Shown here one piece after another: positions 1-8,741 of a stretch of 56,236 bases of DNA. The stretch comes from Streptomyces sp. CBMA156 (GTDB taxonomy: Bacteria; Actinomycetota; Actinomycetes; Streptomycetales; Streptomycetaceae). How positions within the stretch are numbered: position 1 is the first letter of the stretch; the number at the start of each line of letters is the position of its first letter. Both the position numbers and the translations under genes were made by a program. The notes beneath the pieces were generated by a model. The model was not told the DNA's origin and made no database searches. It was given only the letters and a program-made list of their open reading frames with translations. Location: assembly GCF_014596515.1 (NCBI RefSeq), contig NZ_MSJQ01000283.1, positions 1 through 56,236 on the forward strand, read 5' to 3'.

Positions 1-860
1 GCGATCGCGGGCGGCAGCCAGCCCCGCCGCTCCAGCCGCTCGCCCGCCGCCGGATCGGCGGCCGTCAGCCGCTCGCGCAGCTGTGCCGGGGTGGGGCGGC
101 GGTCCGGGTCCTTGGCCAGGCAGTCCGTCACCAGGGCGTGTAACTCCTGGTCGGATATGTCGAGTTCAGGTTCCTCGTGGAGCACCCGGTAGAGCAGCAC
201 GGCCGCGCTCACCTCCGAGCCGAACGGCGCGGTGCCGGTGGCCGCGTGGGCGAGCACCGCGCCCAGCGAGAAGACGTCCGAGGCGGGCCCGGTGCTGCGG
301 CCCCCGGCCTGCTCGGGGGAGAGGTAGCCGGGGGAGCCGACCACGAAGCCGGACCGCGTCAGCGCGGTCGTCGCGTCCAGCGCCCGGGTGATCCCGAAGT
401 CGATCAGGCGCGGTCCGTCCAGCGCCAGCAGCACGTTGGACGGCTTGACGTCCCGGTGCACCAGCCCCTGGGCGTGCACGGCGCGCAGGGCCTCCGCGAG
501 CCCCACCCCGAGCGAGCGGACGGCGGCGACGGGCAGCGGGCCGAACTCCCGTACAGCGGTGGCCAGCGAGGGCCCGGCGACGTACCCGGTGGCCACCCAG
601 GGCTGGGAACCCTCGGTGTCCGCGTCCAGCACCGGGGCCGTCCACTGCCCGCCGACCCGCCGGGCCGCGGCCACCTCGTTGCGGAACCGGACCCGGAACT
701 CCCGGTCCGCCGCGTACTGTTCGTGCACCAGCTTGACCGCCACGGTACGGCCGCCCGCCGTCCGGCCCAGGTACACCCGGCCCATCCCGCCCGCGCCGAG
801 TCTCCGCAGCAGGCGGTACTCGCCCACCTGCCGCGGATCCCCGTCCCCCAGTGCCTCCAC
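1..860 (-). CDS. Serine/threonine protein kinase, N-terminal part (3' end outside window)
   Basis: Reading leftward from a GTG at 858-860 gives a Hanks-type kinase. Visible in order: a glycine loop (LGAGGMGRVYLG), the invariant lysine in VAVKLV, the catalytic loop HRDVKPSN, the metal-binding DFG in LIDFGITRA, and GSPGYLSPEQ in the activation segment. The frame is open to the window edge, so any juxtamembrane, transmembrane or sensor part is unseen. It would phosphorylate Ser/Thr on unknown cytoplasmic targets. The start was chosen because the protein then begins about 15 residues before the kinase fold, as is normal for streptomycete kinases; I see no strong ribosome site. Confidence 0.9.
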   Translation of the reverse strand, partial: MEALGDGDPRQVGEYRLLRRLGAGGMGRVYLGRTAGGRTVAVKLVHEQYAADREFRVRFRNEVAAARRVGGQWTAPVLDADTEGSQPWVATGYVAGPSLATAVREFGPLPVAAVRSLGVGLAEALRAVHAQGLVHRDVKPSNVLLALDGPRLIDFGITRALDATTALTRSGFVVGSPGYLSPEQAGGRSTGPASDVFSLGAVLAHAATGTAPFGSEVSAAVLLYRVLHEEPELDISDQELHALVTDCLAKDPDRRPTPAQLRERLTAADPAAGERLERRGWLPPAI

Positions 861-1031
861 GCCGACTCCCCTCGCCCGCCCCGCCCGTCCGTACTCCACG
901 CAGACGGTACCGCCGGGACGCCCGGTTCCGGTCCGGGCCGTCGGCGCGGATCAGGGGCCGGATCAGGGGCGGGCCGAGGGGCGGGTCCGGATGGATCCAG
1001 ACGGGTTCCGGCGGCGGGAGGCAGAGCCGGC

Positions 1032-2153
1032 TCAGCCCTGGGAGACCCCGCTGGGGGCGGGCGCGTCCTGCCCGTTGCGGTCGGCGAGCGACCCCGGCCC
1101 GGGCAGGTGCGCCTGGTGGTCCTGCGGATAGAACTGCCGGGCCCAGTGCCGCATCGCGCCGATCGGCCCGTCGCCCGGGGCGAGCCGGGGCGGCGACACG
1201 TACCGCTTGGTGGACCAGATCGGGAAGTCCGCCGAGGTGAACTCCAGGTTGCGCTTGAACATGAAGCCCGACAGCAGCCTGGTCACCGACCGGCTGACCG
1301 CCCGGGCGAGGGCCGGCGGCAGCCCGGCGGGCTCGTTCAGCACGAAGCGGCTCGCCTGTCGCAGCTGCATCCGGCCGGGGGCGACCTGGGTGGCCATCAC
1401 CAGCGAGCAGATCTCCAGGCCCAGTGAGGGCGTGTGCACGTCGGTGTGCAGTGCGGTGAGGCCGTACCCGTCCACCTCGACGTGGACCTCCCGCATCCCG
1501 AGCAGCGGGAAGGTCTCCCGGACGAGCATCGAGATGTGGAAGCCGGTGCCGTCGAACTCCACCGGCGCCGCCAACTCGCCCTCCGGCCAGCCGTGCAGGG
1601 TGACGAAGTGGCCCAGGTCGAAGGAGTTCTCCATGACGTCCTGGGCGTAGCCGGGCATCTCGAAGGAGGCGTAGCGCAGTGGCTGCCGCCCGTCGCCGAG
1701 CCGGTGCCAGGCGGGGATCTCCCAGTCCGGCTCCCGGCCGTCGTGGTGGCGCCAGACGAAGACGGCCTCGTTCACCTCGCGTACCGGCAGCTGCGCCAGC
1801 GTGGCCTTGGGCGGCGGGGTGCTGCCGTACCCGGTGCGCACGCAGCGGCCGTCGGCGTCGAATGCGAACCGGTGGAAGGGGCAGACCAGGTCGTTGCCCT
1901 CGACCGAGGCCAGGCCGAGGTGGGCGCCCAGGTGCGGACAGTACGGGCGGATCGCGCGCAGGCGGCCGTTGCGCAGCCGGTAGAGCACGACGTCCTCGCC
2001 CGCGAGCCGGCGGGTCAGGACGGTGCCGGGCCTGAGTTCGGCGGAGAAGGCGAGTGCGGACCAGCCGTCGGGGTAGGGCAGCGCCGGTGGCAGGGCTACG
2101 TCGGCCGCGGTCGGGCGGTTGCTGACGGGGTGGACGTGCTTGGACACGCGCAT
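1032..2153 (-). CDS. Rieske non-haem iron oxygenase, alpha-subunit type
   Basis: This 373-residue protein has both centres of a Rieske oxygenase. The [2Fe-2S] ligands are C72, H74, C91 and H94 (CPH...CPFH). The mononuclear iron motif N176-x2-D179-x2-H182-x4-H187 sits in NSFDLGHFVTLHG. The layout resembles 3-ketosteroid 9-alpha-hydroxylase oxygenase (KshA)-like and related Streptomyces oxygenases acting on bulky hydrophobic substrates. The substrate cannot be read from sequence. No reductase or ferredoxin gene is adjacent, so electrons must come from elsewhere. CAGGAGT precedes the ATG at 2153. It is transcribed alone, away from the NmrA-like gene. Confidence 0.9.
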   Translation of the reverse strand: MRVSKHVHPVSNRPTAADVALPPALPYPDGWSALAFSAELRPGTVLTRRLAGEDVVLYRLRNGRLRAIRPYCPHLGAHLGLASVEGNDLVCPFHRFAFDADGRCVRTGYGSTPPPKATLAQLPVREVNEAVFVWRHHDGREPDWEIPAWHRLGDGRQPLRYASFEMPGYAQDVMENSFDLGHFVTLHGWPEGELAAPVEFDGTGFHISMLVRETFPLLGMREVHVEVDGYGLTALHTDVHTPSLGLEICSLVMATQVAPGRMQLRQASRFVLNEPAGLPPALARAVSRSVTRLLSGFMFKRNLEFTSADFPIWSTKRYVSPPRLAPGDGPIGAMRHWARQFYPQDHQAHLPGPGSLADRNGQDAPAPSGVSQG

Positions 2154-2231
2154 TTTGAAGACTCCTGTCGGTCTGCCCGGCGCCGCCCCTCCCAGGCGAT
2201 TAGCGCTCGAACAGAATGGAATTCAGATGCT

Positions 2232-2294
2232 ATCCATGGATCGGGAGCACGTGCACGGACAATCTCCCTATGGGGCAAGAAGTCTGATGATCAG
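2232..2294. promoter_or_regulatory. Cluster of short palindromes upstream of the Rieske gene
   Basis: The 668-bp gap 2154-2821 between the divergent Rieske and NmrA-like genes holds no convincing gene. Close to the Rieske start it has three perfect dyads: ATCCATGGAT (2232-2241), GCACGTGC (2247-2254) and CTGATGATCAG (2284-2294). The stretch is less GC-rich than its surroundings, as expected of a promoter. The regulator is unknown and I could not assign -35/-10 boxes with confidence. Confidence 0.4.
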
Positions 2295-2821
2295 TCAAGT
2301 ATGTGCGAGCAGGAATTCGATGCGTTCCAGTCGTGCGGCTGACCTCTGGGTGCAAGCGCGTTCGGGCACTCCGGCGGGGCCTCGTGGCCGAGCGAGGCCG
2401 GGGCCGGGGTTCGGGGCACGGAAGTGATCCACCCGCTTCCGGCGAACGGTCTTCCGGGCTTCGTGTGGGCTCCCTCCCGGCACCGTCCGCCCGCAAATGC
2501 GCCGTGCCGGCCGAGATCGGTCGAGGAGGGGTCGAGAGGTGCTGGAAAGGGCTTTCGGGCCGCGGAGGGGTGTGTTGTGGTGGGTGGCGGGGGAGCCCCG
2601 GCCGCCGGCGGTTCCGTGGCCGCGGGTGGGCGGAGCGCCGCCGACCGGTGTCGTCACGGTGCCGTAGACGCTCGCACATGGAACTGAGAGCGGCGGCTAT
2701 GGATCGTCCGGCCCAGGCGGATTTGAATGGTGCCACGACGACGAACCGATCAGGCGCGACCGGCGCCTTCGAGGATCGGTTTCCGGTGATTCCTTCGAGT
2801 CTTGGAATGAGGGTGTTCGTG

Positions 2822-3658
2822 ATGGCTGGTGTGGTGGATCTCGCGGTCGGGTCCGGTGTCGTGCTGGTGGTCGGAGGGACGGGGAAGACGGGTCGTCGGG
2901 TGGCGGGGCGGCTGACGGCCCGGGGTTACGAGGTGCGGGTGGGGTCGCGTTCGGGTGCGGTGCCGTTTGACTGGCATGACGAGGGGACGTGGGCGGGGGC
3001 GTTGGAGGGTGTGAGTGCGGCGTATCTGACGTACTACCCGGATCTGGCGTTCCCGGGTGCGGTGGAGGCGGTGGGGGCGTTCTCGCGGTTGGCGGCGGAG
3101 CGGGGTGTGGGGCGGCTGGTGCTGTTGTCGGGGCGTGGTGAGGAGGCCGCGGAGGCGGGGGAGAAGGCGGTGATGGAGTCGGGGGCCGCGTGGACGGTGG
3201 TGCGGTGTGCGTGGTTCGACCAGAACTTCGACGAGTCGTTCTTCCTGGAGCCGGTGCTGGCGGGGGAGTTGGCGTTGCCGGTGGGTGGTGCGGTGGAGCC
3301 GTTCGTGGATGTGGAGGACATCGCGGATGTGGCGGTGGCGGCGTTGACGGAGGCGGGGCACGCGGGGGAGGTGTACGAGCTGACGGGGCCGCGGCTGTTG
3401 TCGTTCGCGGATGTGGCGGTGGAGTTGTCGCGGGCGACGGGGCGTGAGGTGCGGTTCGTGGCGGTGTCGGCGGAGTCGTATCGGAAGGTGCTGGTGGAGG
3501 CGGGGTTGCCGGCGGACTTCGCGGAGCTGTTCTCGGTGATCCTGGACGGGCGCAACGCCTCGTTGGGTGACGGGGTGCGGCGGGCGCTGGGGCGTGAGCC
3601 GCGGGACTTCGCCGACTACGCCCGGGCCGCCGCCGCCACGGGCGTGTGGAACACGTGA
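2822..3658 (+). CDS. NmrA-like NAD(P)-binding protein (atypical SDR)
   Basis: This 278-residue Rossmann protein begins with VLVVGGTGKTGRRVAGRL, the GxxGxxG dinucleotide motif of NmrA/HSCARG-type atypical short-chain dehydrogenases. It carries VVRCAWFDQNF and the FVDVEDIADVAVAAL segment typical of the family, which either binds NAD(P) as a redox sensor or reduces small substrates. The ATG at 2822 was chosen because GAGGG lies about 8 bases upstream; an in-frame ATG at 2807 is possible. Its codons end mostly in G, unlike the C-ending hemerythrin gene that follows. A hairpin lies just after the stop. Confidence 0.8.
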   Translation: MAGVVDLAVGSGVVLVVGGTGKTGRRVAGRLTARGYEVRVGSRSGAVPFDWHDEGTWAGALEGVSAAYLTYYPDLAFPGAVEAVGAFSRLAAERGVGRLVLLSGRGEEAAEAGEKAVMESGAAWTVVRCAWFDQNFDESFFLEPVLAGELALPVGGAVEPFVDVEDIADVAVAALTEAGHAGEVYELTGPRLLSFADVAVELSRATGREVRFVAVSAESYRKVLVEAGLPADFAELFSVILDGRNASLGDGVRRALGREPRDFADYARAAAATGVWNT

Positions 3659-3680
3659 GCCGGCCCGTCCCGGGCGGCTC
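3657..3680 (+). terminator. Hairpin after the NmrA-like gene
   Basis: GAGCCG-(G)-CCCG pairs with CGGG-CGGCTC around a 3-base loop, directly at the stop codon. There is no U tract, as is usual for actinomycete terminators. Confidence 0.5.
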
Positions 3681-3741
3681 CGACCGACCGCCCCAGGGCG
3701 GGCGGCGGTCGAGACTCTGAACGGACTCTGGAGGTCTGGTC

Positions 3742-4389
3742 ATGACGGACGGCACGACGGTGTGGTCGACGGAACAGGGACTCCGCGTCCTGCCCGAACA
3801 GCTCAAGGGCTTCGGCCTGATGCACGTCGCGATGCGCAGGGACGCGGCTCGGCTGACCGCCGTCGCCCAGCGCGGCGCGACGGGCTCCTCCGGGGCGCTC
3901 GCCGAGTGGTTCGGGCGGCTGCGCGCGGTGATCGACTGGCACCACCACAGCGAGGACGAGATCCTCTGGCCGTACCTGCGTGGCCGGGCGGCGGACTTCG
4001 ACGGCAGCGGGGTCCTGGAGCGGGACCACGAGGCCCTGGACGCCACGATGCGACGGGTGGCCGGGGTGCTCGGCTCCGGCCTGCGCGCCGAACTGCCGGA
4101 GGCCGCCCGGGCGTTCGAGAGCCTGGTGCGCGAGCACCTGCGGCACGAGGAGCCGGTGGTCTTCCCGGCGCTGGCCGCCCTGCCGGTGGACGAGTACCTG
4201 CGGGTCGAGCGCCGGATCATCGGGAGCGCCCCGACCCAGGTGATGACCTACCTCCAGCCCTGGATGTTCGACGGCGCGGACGCGGCCTCGGTGCGGGCGG
4301 TCTCGGCGACCATCCCGGCGCCGGTGCGGCTGCTCGGGCGGACGGTCCTGGACCGGCGGTACCGGCGCGGCCTGACCCCGGTGCTCTGA
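3742..4389 (+). CDS. Hemerythrin HHE domain protein
   Basis: This 215-residue protein has the His/Glu pattern of a four-helix HHE (hemerythrin-like) fold: MHVAMRRD near residue 28, WHHHSEDEILWP near 65-75, ERDHEAL near 93, and REHLRHEEPVVFP near 135-145. Such proteins bind a di-iron centre and are linked to oxygen, NO or redox sensing; the substrate here is not predictable. TGGAGG lies about 7 bases before the ATG. About 65 C-terminal residues follow the fold with no recognised domain. The codons end mostly in C. Confidence 0.85.
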   Translation: MTDGTTVWSTEQGLRVLPEQLKGFGLMHVAMRRDAARLTAVAQRGATGSSGALAEWFGRLRAVIDWHHHSEDEILWPYLRGRAADFDGSGVLERDHEALDATMRRVAGVLGSGLRAELPEAARAFESLVREHLRHEEPVVFPALAALPVDEYLRVERRIIGSAPTQVMTYLQPWMFDGADAASVRAVSATIPAPVRLLGRTVLDRRYRRGLTPVL

Positions 4390-4397
4390 GCCGGCCG

Positions 4398-4438
4398 GGC
4401 ACCGGGGCTCCGGCCGGCCGGCCGGGGTATCCGGTGCC
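4398..4438 (+). terminator. Hairpin after the hemerythrin gene
   Basis: GGCACCGG (4398-4405) is complementary to CCGGTGCC (4431-4438). The intervening GC-rich loop can fold further. Confidence 0.4.
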
Positions 4439-4617
4439 GGGCCCCGGCCGGCCTCCTGGGCGCGGCACCGCGAGAGGCCGCAAGTGCCGTGCCGGGGAAC
4501 GGGGTTCCGGTTGTCGCGGTTCCGTTGCGCGACTCGCCGCACGGTGGGCGGTGTCGAGTGTTCCACGTCCGTCGGCACCGCGCTCCGCGGCGCCGGAGAG
4601 AGTGAAGGGGTCCTGAG

Positions 4618-5214
4618 ATGCGTTCGGATCAGAGCACGGGTCCGCTGTCGTACGCGACACCGTCGGCCATCGGAGGTGCGAGGGTGGGGAGTTCGGTGCG
4701 GGCCGTCGGACAGAGCAGGGCCGCGGGGCCGCTGCTGGTGGGTGCCACCATCGCGATGGGCCTGATGGCGGGGCTGTTCTTCGCCTTCGACGTGTCGGTG
4801 ATGCCGGGCCTGGCGGCGGGCGACGACCGTACCTATGTGACGGCGATGCAGCACATCAACAAGGCGATCGACGGGAACGGCCTGTTCGGCCTGGTCTTCA
4901 TCGGGGCGTTCCTCGCCACCGGCATCGCCGCCTGGCTCCAGCACAGGGCCGGCCGGCGCCAGGCGGCGCTGTGGGCGGCGGCCGCGACGGCGCTGTACGT
5001 GGTGGCGCTGATCGTCACCATGGGCGTCAACATCCCGCTGAACAACGAGCTGGCGGCGGCCGGCGACCCGTCCCGGATCCACGACCTCGCCGCCGTGCGC
5101 GCCAAGTTCGCGGACAGCTGGGTGCCGGTCAACATGCTCCGCACCGCGCTCTGCACCGGCGGGCTGCTCGCCCTGACCCGCTCCCTGGTGCTGCACGGCC
5201 GCGGCAGCCGCTGA
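4618..5214 (+). CDS. DUF1772 (anthrone-oxygenase-like) membrane protein
   Basis: This 198-residue protein has about four hydrophobic segments, near residues 40-60, 82-102, 115-135 and 165-185. It also has the DUF1772 signatures: MPGL after the first segment and NIPLNNEL followed by a Trp after the third. Some family members are anthrone oxygenases, but most have no known function. GAAGGGG lies about 9 bases before the ATG. About 35 N-terminal residues precede the first helix, so a later start is possible. It follows the hemerythrin gene on the same strand after 228 bases. Confidence 0.7.
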   Translation: MRSDQSTGPLSYATPSAIGGARVGSSVRAVGQSRAAGPLLVGATIAMGLMAGLFFAFDVSVMPGLAAGDDRTYVTAMQHINKAIDGNGLFGLVFIGAFLATGIAAWLQHRAGRRQAALWAAAATALYVVALIVTMGVNIPLNNELAAAGDPSRIHDLAAVRAKFADSWVPVNMLRTALCTGGLLALTRSLVLHGRGSR

Positions 5215-5592
5215 GCCCCGGCCGGCCGCTGAACCCCTGGCCCGCTGCTGAGCCCCGGCCGGCCGCCGAGCCCTGGTCGCCCGCCGAGCCCGGCGGGCTC
5301 AGGGTCCGGCAGGACCGCGCACCGCCGCTGTGCCCGTCCGCCTCGTGCGGGCGGGCACTCGCGCGTTCCCGTCCGGTGCGGGACGTCCTTGCCACCAGGC
5401 CGTCGGGCGAGGTCGGTGCGCTGGGGCGTGCGCCGGTGCGCCGGGTCGGTGCGTTCACCCAATTGGCCAGTTCGGACACCCCGTTGGCTATCCACGCGGA
5501 TGTGGTGGAGCATGGGCCGGGCCCGGTCTGTTGCGGCGCGCTTGCGCCGCGGCCGAGGCGCCGTACGACTGCTGGGGGAGGAGGCGGTTCCG
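5215..5592. other. Gap with short imperfect repeats
   Basis: Three imperfect 18-19-bp units, GCTGAGCCCCGGCCGGCC and variants, run from 5210 to 5264 across the stop codon of the DUF1772 gene, with a degenerate fourth to about 5290. The rest of the gap shows no gene that I can support. Confidence 0.4.
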
Positions 5593-5961
5593 GTGACTCC
5601 GGTGGAACGTCCGTTTCTGGTCAGGGGAAGGGCGGTACCCCTGGCCAGGTACCTGGCGGAGGAGGACATCGAGGGCCTGGTGGCCTGCTCGTGCATCGGG
5701 AACGAGGTCAGCATCGACCTCGCGGACACCAGGATCCTGGTGAGCCTGGCCGACGCCGCCGACGCGGTGCGACTCAACTTCGACATGGTCCAGGACGGCC
5801 CGGCCAAGCCGCGCTCCTGGTCGCGCCGGCTGCCCCTGGGCACCGGTCCGCGCGAGATCGCGACGCGGATAGCGCTGGACGTCCGGACCCTGGAGCGCGA
5901 ACTGGCACCCCTGCGCCGGCGCCCGCCCCTGGCGGCGCCGGTGCAACGGCGACCGGACTGA
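5593..5961 (+). CDS. Hypothetical protein, 122 aa
   Basis: The GTG at 5593 is preceded by GGGGGAGGAGG (5574-5584), one of the best ribosome sites in the window. The product begins with TPVERPFLV, contains CSCIGNEVSIDLADTRILVSL, and ends in an Arg/Pro-rich tail. I see no signal peptide, membrane segment or recognised domain. A strong hairpin follows at 6010-6047, so it is probably a single-gene unit. Confidence 0.6.
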   Translation: MTPVERPFLVRGRAVPLARYLAEEDIEGLVACSCIGNEVSIDLADTRILVSLADAADAVRLNFDMVQDGPAKPRSWSRRLPLGTGPREIATRIALDVRTLERELAPLRRRPPLAAPVQRRPD

Positions 5962-6009
5962 CACCCGGCGGAGCGATGCGCGGAGTGCCGCGCGCGGTGA
6001 CGCGGACCG

Positions 6010-6047
6010 GCCCGGGTCCGGCGGCGAGGGTGCTGCCGGACCCGGGC
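6010..6047 (+). terminator. Strong hairpin terminator
   Basis: A perfect 13-bp stem (GCCCGGGTCCGGC with GCCGGACCCGGGC) surrounds a 12-base loop, 48 bases after the stop of the 122-aa protein. Confidence 0.75.
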
Positions 6048-6331
6048 TCTGTCGTTCAAGTCCCTTGTCACAGCGAGGTGTTGGCGGTGCGGGCCCGGCT
6101 CCGGGGGTCGCCCCGGCAGACCGGGCCCCGCCGCTGACAGCGCGTGCGGTCATGCGGAGCACGGCCTCCCACTTGTCGCGCGTAGAAACGTTCTTCCGCC
6201 GTACCTCTGGCCGTTGCCCGAAGCGAACGGTAGGGATCTGGTGGCACTGCTACAACCTCAGCGCCGAACCTTTCCCATCCGTGGTCACACCGCCGGGCCG
6301 CGAGCCCGGACGGCGGTCAGGAGGAAGCCTC

Positions 6332-8731
6332 ATGCGGAGCACCTTGAATCCCCGGATCACCCCGAGCGTGCCGCGCGTGCGACGCCGGACGCTGGCGGCG
6401 GCCTCCGCCGCGGCCGTGGTGGCGGCGCTGGTGGCGCTGCCCGGCGGCGTGGCGCAGGCGGTGTCGCCCGACATCGTGATCAGCCAGGTGTACGGCGGTG
6501 GCGGCAACTCCGGTGCCCCGTACGCCAACGACTTCGTCGAGCTGTACAACCGCGGTACCACCCCGGTGTCCGTCACGGGCTGGACGGTGCAGTACGCCTC
6601 GGCGGCCGGCGCCAGTTGGTCGAAGACCGCCCTCTCCGGGACGATCGCGCCCGGCCACTACCTCCTCGTCCAGGAGGCCGCCGGGGCGGGTGCGGGCACC
6701 GCGCTGCCGACGCCGGACGCCACCGGCACGATCGCGATGTCCGCGACCTCCGGCAAGGTCGCCCTCGTCACCAACGGCACGGCGCTGACCTGTGCTTCGG
6801 GCTGCGCGGGCCAGTCCGGGGTGAAGGACCTCGTCGGCTACGGCAGCGGCGCGAGCTCCGCCGAGGGCTCGCCGACCGGCAACCTGGCGAACGCCACCGC
6901 CGCCCTGCGCGCGGGCGGCGGCGCCACCGACACCGACAACAACGCGGCGGACTTCGCGGTCACCGCGCCCACGCCGCGGAACTCCTCCTTCACCGGCGGG
7001 GGCGGCAACCCCGGCGGCACCCGCATCCACGACATCCAGGGTGCCGCCCGCACCTCCCCGCTGGCCGGCAGCGCGGTCAGCGCCGTGCCCGGCGTGGTGA
7101 CGGCCGTCGGCCCCAGCGGCTTCTGGTACCAGGACCCGCAGCCCGACAACGACCCCGGCACCAGCGAGGGCGTCTACGTCTACACCGCGGGCGCGCCCTC
7201 GGTCGCGGTCGGCGACTCGGTGACGGTGAGCGCCACCGTCAGCCAGTACCGCCCGGGCGGCACCGGCGGCACCACCAACCTGTCGATCACCGAACTGACC
7301 GGGCCCACCGTCACGGTGGTCGCCCACAACGCGCCGCTGCCGGCCGCGACCCTGGTCGGCCCGGGCGGGCGGATACCCCCGTCCGCGGTCATCTCCAGCG
7401 TCACCTCCGGGGACGTCGAGACCGCGGGGAACTTCCAGCCCGCCACCGACGGCCTGGACTTCTGGGAGTCCCTGGAGGGCATGCGGGTCGAGATCGACAA
7501 CGCGGCCGTGGTCGGCCCGACCAACAAGTTCGGAGAGGTCCCCGTCGTCCCGCAGGGCAGCACCACCCGCACCAACCGGGGTGGCATCCTGCTCCAGGCG
7601 AACGACGGCAACCCGGAGCGGGTCGTCCTCGGGAAGGCACTCGCGCCCACCCCGACCGCCAACGTCGGTGACACCCTGACCGGAGCCACCGTCGGCGTGC
7701 TCGACTACGCCTTCGGCAACTTCACCCTCCAGGTCACGGCGACCCCGGCGGTCACCTCCGGCGGCATCGCCCCCGAGGTCACCGCCGCGCCGACGGCCGG
7801 CCAGCTCGCCGCGGCCACCTTCAACGTGGAGAACCTCGCCCCGTCCGACCCGCAGAGCAAGTTCGACGGCCTCGCGGCGGGCATCGTCACCAACCTGCGC
7901 TCGCCCGACCTGGTGGCCCTGGAGGAGATCCAGGACAACACCGGCGCCACCGACGACGGCACGGTCAGCGCGACCCAGACCCTGGCCAAGCTCACCGCGG
8001 CCATCACCGCGGCCGGCGGCCCCGCCTACTCCTACCGCGCGATCGACCCGGTGAACGACCAGGACGGCGGGCAGCCCGGCGGCAACATCCGCCAGGTGTT
8101 CCTGTTCCGCACCGACCGCGGCCTCTCCTTCACCGACCGCCCCGGCGCCGGCTCCACCACCGCCGACTCCGTGGTGAACGCGGGCGGCACGCCGCAGCTG
8201 GCGTACTCGCCCGGGCGGATCGACCCGGGCAACGCGGCGTTCAACGCCAGCCGCAAGCCGCTGGCCGGTGAGTTCCGCTGGAACGGCAAGCCGGTCTTCG
8301 TGATCGCCAACCACTTCAACTCCAAGGGCGGCGACCAGCCCCTCTTCGGCCGCTACCAGCAGCCGAGCCACCCCTCGGAGACCCAGCGGCACGCCCAGGC
8401 GACGGTGGTGAAGGGCTTCACCGACCAGATCCTGGCCGTGGACCCGAACGCCTCGGTCATCGTGCTCGGCGACCTCAACGACTTCGAGTTCTCCCAGACC
8501 GCCGACATCCTCACGGCCGGCGGCTCGTTCACCGACCTGCCGCGCACCCTGCCGCTGCCCGAGCGCTACACCTACGTGTACGAGGGCAACTCGCAGGTGC
8601 TGGACCACATCCTGATCTCCCGCTCGCTGGCGGCCACGTCGTACGCCTACGACATCGTCCACATCAACAGCGAGTTCGGCACCCAGCTCAGCGACCACGA
8701 CCCGCAGGTGGTGCGCATCCCGCTGCCGTAA
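6332..8731 (+). CDS. Secreted nuclease: lamin-tail domain plus endonuclease/exonuclease/phosphatase domain
   Basis: This 799-residue exported protein belongs to the ExeM/NucH-like family of extracellular nucleases. A signal peptide with an Arg-rich start ends near VAQA (about residue 45). A lamin-tail domain follows (VISQVYGGGGNSG ... DFVELYNRG), then a middle OB-fold-like region. The C-terminal EEP hydrolase domain shows TFNVENLAP, the metal-binding Glu in VALEEIQDN, NHFNSKGGD, the catalytic VLGDLNDFE and the final SDHDPQVV. It probably degrades extracellular DNA or RNA for nutrients. GGAGGAAG precedes the ATG at 6332. The frame is open upstream but the signal peptide fixes the start. Confidence 0.9.
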   Translation: MRSTLNPRITPSVPRVRRRTLAAASAAAVVAALVALPGGVAQAVSPDIVISQVYGGGGNSGAPYANDFVELYNRGTTPVSVTGWTVQYASAAGASWSKTALSGTIAPGHYLLVQEAAGAGAGTALPTPDATGTIAMSATSGKVALVTNGTALTCASGCAGQSGVKDLVGYGSGASSAEGSPTGNLANATAALRAGGGATDTDNNAADFAVTAPTPRNSSFTGGGGNPGGTRIHDIQGAARTSPLAGSAVSAVPGVVTAVGPSGFWYQDPQPDNDPGTSEGVYVYTAGAPSVAVGDSVTVSATVSQYRPGGTGGTTNLSITELTGPTVTVVAHNAPLPAATLVGPGGRIPPSAVISSVTSGDVETAGNFQPATDGLDFWESLEGMRVEIDNAAVVGPTNKFGEVPVVPQGSTTRTNRGGILLQANDGNPERVVLGKALAPTPTANVGDTLTGATVGVLDYAFGNFTLQVTATPAVTSGGIAPEVTAAPTAGQLAAATFNVENLAPSDPQSKFDGLAAGIVTNLRSPDLVALEEIQDNTGATDDGTVSATQTLAKLTAAITAAGGPAYSYRAIDPVNDQDGGQPGGNIRQVFLFRTDRGLSFTDRPGAGSTTADSVVNAGGTPQLAYSPGRIDPGNAAFNASRKPLAGEFRWNGKPVFVIANHFNSKGGDQPLFGRYQQPSHPSETQRHAQATVVKGFTDQILAVDPNASVIVLGDLNDFEFSQTADILTAGGSFTDLPRTLPLPERYTYVYEGNSQVLDHILISRSLAATSYAYDIVHINSEFGTQLSDHDPQVVRIPLP

Positions 8732-8741
8732 CGGGCCCGGC

